From contig CM073594.1 of assembly GCA_037074705.1 (NCBI GenBank), positions 16,692,307 through 16,756,306 of the forward strand: a stretch of DNA of 64,000 nt. The letters run 5' to 3'. This document shows positions 62,326 to 64,000 of this stretch, one piece after another. Numbering within the stretch: the first letter of the stretch is position 1; each line of letters begins with the position of its first letter. Source of the DNA: Zhengitettix transpicula (Eukaryota > Arthropoda > Insecta > Orthoptera > Tetrigidae). Position numbers and translations under genes: made by a program. The notes beneath the pieces are model-generated. The model saw nothing but the letters and a program-made list of their open reading frames with translations. It did no database searches and was not told the DNA's origin.

Positions 62326-62913
62326 GTGTAAGCACTTTTAAAAATTTCAAAGGTTTTATTGTTTTGAAAATAATCTTTTTTCCATTAAAAACAAGAAGAC
62401 ACATGTGTCAGTGTTTTGACCTAGATTCAAGCTTATTCGTGAGGTTATACTTTTTGAAATACAAAAGGTTTCTCCGTGATTTAATTAAAGTACTTTTCAC
62501 TAGTTCCCGACTTAATTTCCTAATAATTAAAATAAATTAATATATTGTATTAAGAAAAAAAATATATACTGGCATAGAAAAACGTAAATACAAAAATTAA
62601 ATTAATTTTACAGCCAATAACAGCCAAGGTTGTCGATTGAGACTGAAATGCAGCTTAAACTTGTTTTTAATTATTTTTTATATAAAAAAACCTGTTTCAA
62701 AATTTTAATACATTTTTTTAAGTGAGGAAAAAAGTTTCACAACCTGCTCGGAATGATTAAATGTTTTGTTTTATTAAAAAAAAAGGCCGATGCGCAGTCG
62801 TCCACTGGCCTGGTGGTAAAAACTATTTGAAAGACGTTGACGCAAGGAAATATATTGTGTTCAGTTCAGGACATTTTTTTACGCCAAAAAAATCCTAAGT
62901 TTATTTGTTTTTA
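62326..62913. other. AT-rich DNA, nothing recognised
   Basis: Unique AT-rich sequence; a small mixed patch at 62785-62850 (CCGATGCGCAGTCGTCC). Confidence 0.45.
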
Positions 62914-63164
62914 TTTTTTAGCGTAACAGGCTACATGAGGGTAATCCACATGGTGGCAATTCGCCTTTAATAGCATAGGAAGGAATTTGAAAGGGGGGAT
63001 GCGGAAGGGGAGAAGAAGGTAGCCAAGGGTTAACTAGGGGACCCCGGGCTATAGTTTGAGGATCCTACCCAGCAATTCACCTTAAAGTGATGCAGGGGAA
63101 CACCCTAGAAAAACCTGCATCCGGTAGATCGGGCTTTTGGTACTTGTCCCACGTCCTCGCCTGG
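62914..63164 (-). mobile_element. family A, second unit of an inverted dimer
   Basis: The 3' end is at 62914 (T run, AGCGTAACAGGCTACATG). The 5' truncation is at 63164 (GTCCCACGTCCTCGCCTGG), the same breakpoint as in 61301-61549. Confidence 0.88.
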
Positions 63165-63204
63165 AATTCTTTCTGAAAGAAAATTCATATTATTCTTATT
63201 ATGT

Positions 63205-63546
63205 TTTAGGGTAACAGGCTACATGAGGGTAATCCCCATGGTGGCAACTCCCCTTTAATAGCATAGGAAGGGATTTGAAAGGGGGATGCGGAAGGGTAGA
63301 GGAAGGTAGCCAAGGGTTAACTACGGCCCCCGGGCTATAGTTTAAGGATCCTACCCGGCAATTCACCTTAAAGTGATGCAGGGGAAAACCCTAGAAAAAC
63401 TGCATCAGGTAGGGCGGGGCGTTTGGTACTTGTCCCACGTCGTTCCCTGGATGGCGGGAGGGAGTTTGTTGTGCGGTCGCAGATTTCCCCCCGCCATACC
63501 TTGCCAAGGTTTAGGAGGCAGCTGGCCGACTGTTCCAATAGGAATG
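63205..63546 (-). mobile_element. family A, first unit of an inverted dimer
   Basis: The 3' end TTAGGGTAACAGGCTACATG at 63206 is joined through spacer S to the other unit. It is 5'-truncated at CAGTCGGCC...CATTCCTATTGG (63546). An 84-codon minus frame (63368-63622) reads into it from unique DNA. Confidence 0.88.
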
Positions 63547-64000
63547 TAAAAGTTAAGATACGATAACTACAGGGTGTGGGAGAAGGACCGTGCGTTACTC
63601 CAAGGAGCTGGTTCTCATCCAACGAAAATACTTCCCTACATCCCCTACTGCACGTTTAGTACGACATTTCACGACCAAAACAAATATGATCCGAAACGTT
63701 ACTTTAAACCGAATTCTTTTAAATAAACTGTTTTAATTTTAAAAAACTGACGTAATGATAAAAATAGGGAAGAAAAATAATTATATGATGAAGAAAAATT
63801 AATTCTTTTGTATAATTAATAATAAATTGAGTTTCACCTTTTCAAATATGAACGAGGGTCCTCTAAATTCCCGAGTCTTTTATAGTAACCCAAATCATAA
63901 ACGTTTTCTCACTTTGTCTTTTTTATTTCCGATTTTTGAAGGTCGAAGGTAAATGCCTAATGATTTTTTGTACGTACTTAATGATGGTATGTAATTGTTT
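63547..64000. other. unique DNA to the window end
   Basis: 63550-63660 is mixed (GGGTGTGGGAGAAGGACCG, CTCCAAGGAGCTGG); the rest is AT-rich with no gene or repeat recognised. Confidence 0.45.

Overview
The window looks like a gene-poor stretch of an arthropod, most likely insect, nuclear genome. It is AT-rich, with long A/T runs and microsatellites. It holds Helitrons, LINE remnants and an LTR, and no intact protein-coding gene. The longest open frame is 143 codons and has no recognisable domain. I cannot name the species. No rRNA, tRNA or CRISPR array was found.

Repeats dominate. Family A (my name) is a ~510-560 bp poly(A)-tailed retroposon whose 5' end carries a palindromic 'CTGCGAG...CTCGCAG' block and whose 3' end reads '...GTAGCCTGTTACCCTAAAA'. 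About 26 copies or fragments lie on both strands, plus two copies of a diverged subfamily (A2). Family D is a ~400 bp fold-back element with ~165 bp inverted arms around a ~100 bp centre. It occurs whole (61.9 kb), interrupted (6.6 kb), as single arms, and amplified into arrays (49.7-50.9 and 56.1-57.3 kb). Four non-autonomous Helitrons, in two groups, have textbook ends. One was split by a solo LTR, leaving a 4-bp target duplication. LINE reverse-transcriptase C-terminal fragments lie at 1.1-2.3 and 7.3-7.6 kb.

Tandem and inverted arrays fill much of the rest: 8.6-9.45 kb (~95 bp units), 11.7-12.55 kb (~403 bp x2), 22.7-23.2 kb (~165 bp x3), 24.1-25.6 kb (~480 bp x2), 33.7-34.7 kb (nested AT palindromes), 36.0-36.6 kb (~105 bp x6), 52.1-53.9 kb (~155 bp x11) and 58.2-59.9 kb (~300 bp x5.5). 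The last array has paired hairpin modules at the two ends of each unit.

Between the repeats lie some 17 short, GC-richer, apparently single-copy islands, for example at 12.6-13.2, 14.7-14.9, 17.2-17.7, 39.7-40.2, 42.0-42.3, 47.0-47.3 and 57.4-57.9 kb. They lack convincing reading frames and contain homeodomain-, POU- and CREB-type words. They could be conserved regulatory elements in a gene desert or a giant intron. One of them (41764-42000) could instead be a coding exon, because it has good splice sites and an open 237-nt body.

The most unusual signal is a module found in many otherwise different repeats: CTGA-N-GA, then a hairpin, then GAAACGT(T/C). Stem sequences change between copies while pairing is kept. 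The layout resembles a minimal hammerhead ribozyme core of the kind reported from Penelope-like retroelements, but several copies are imperfect and the ribozyme reading is only a hypothesis.
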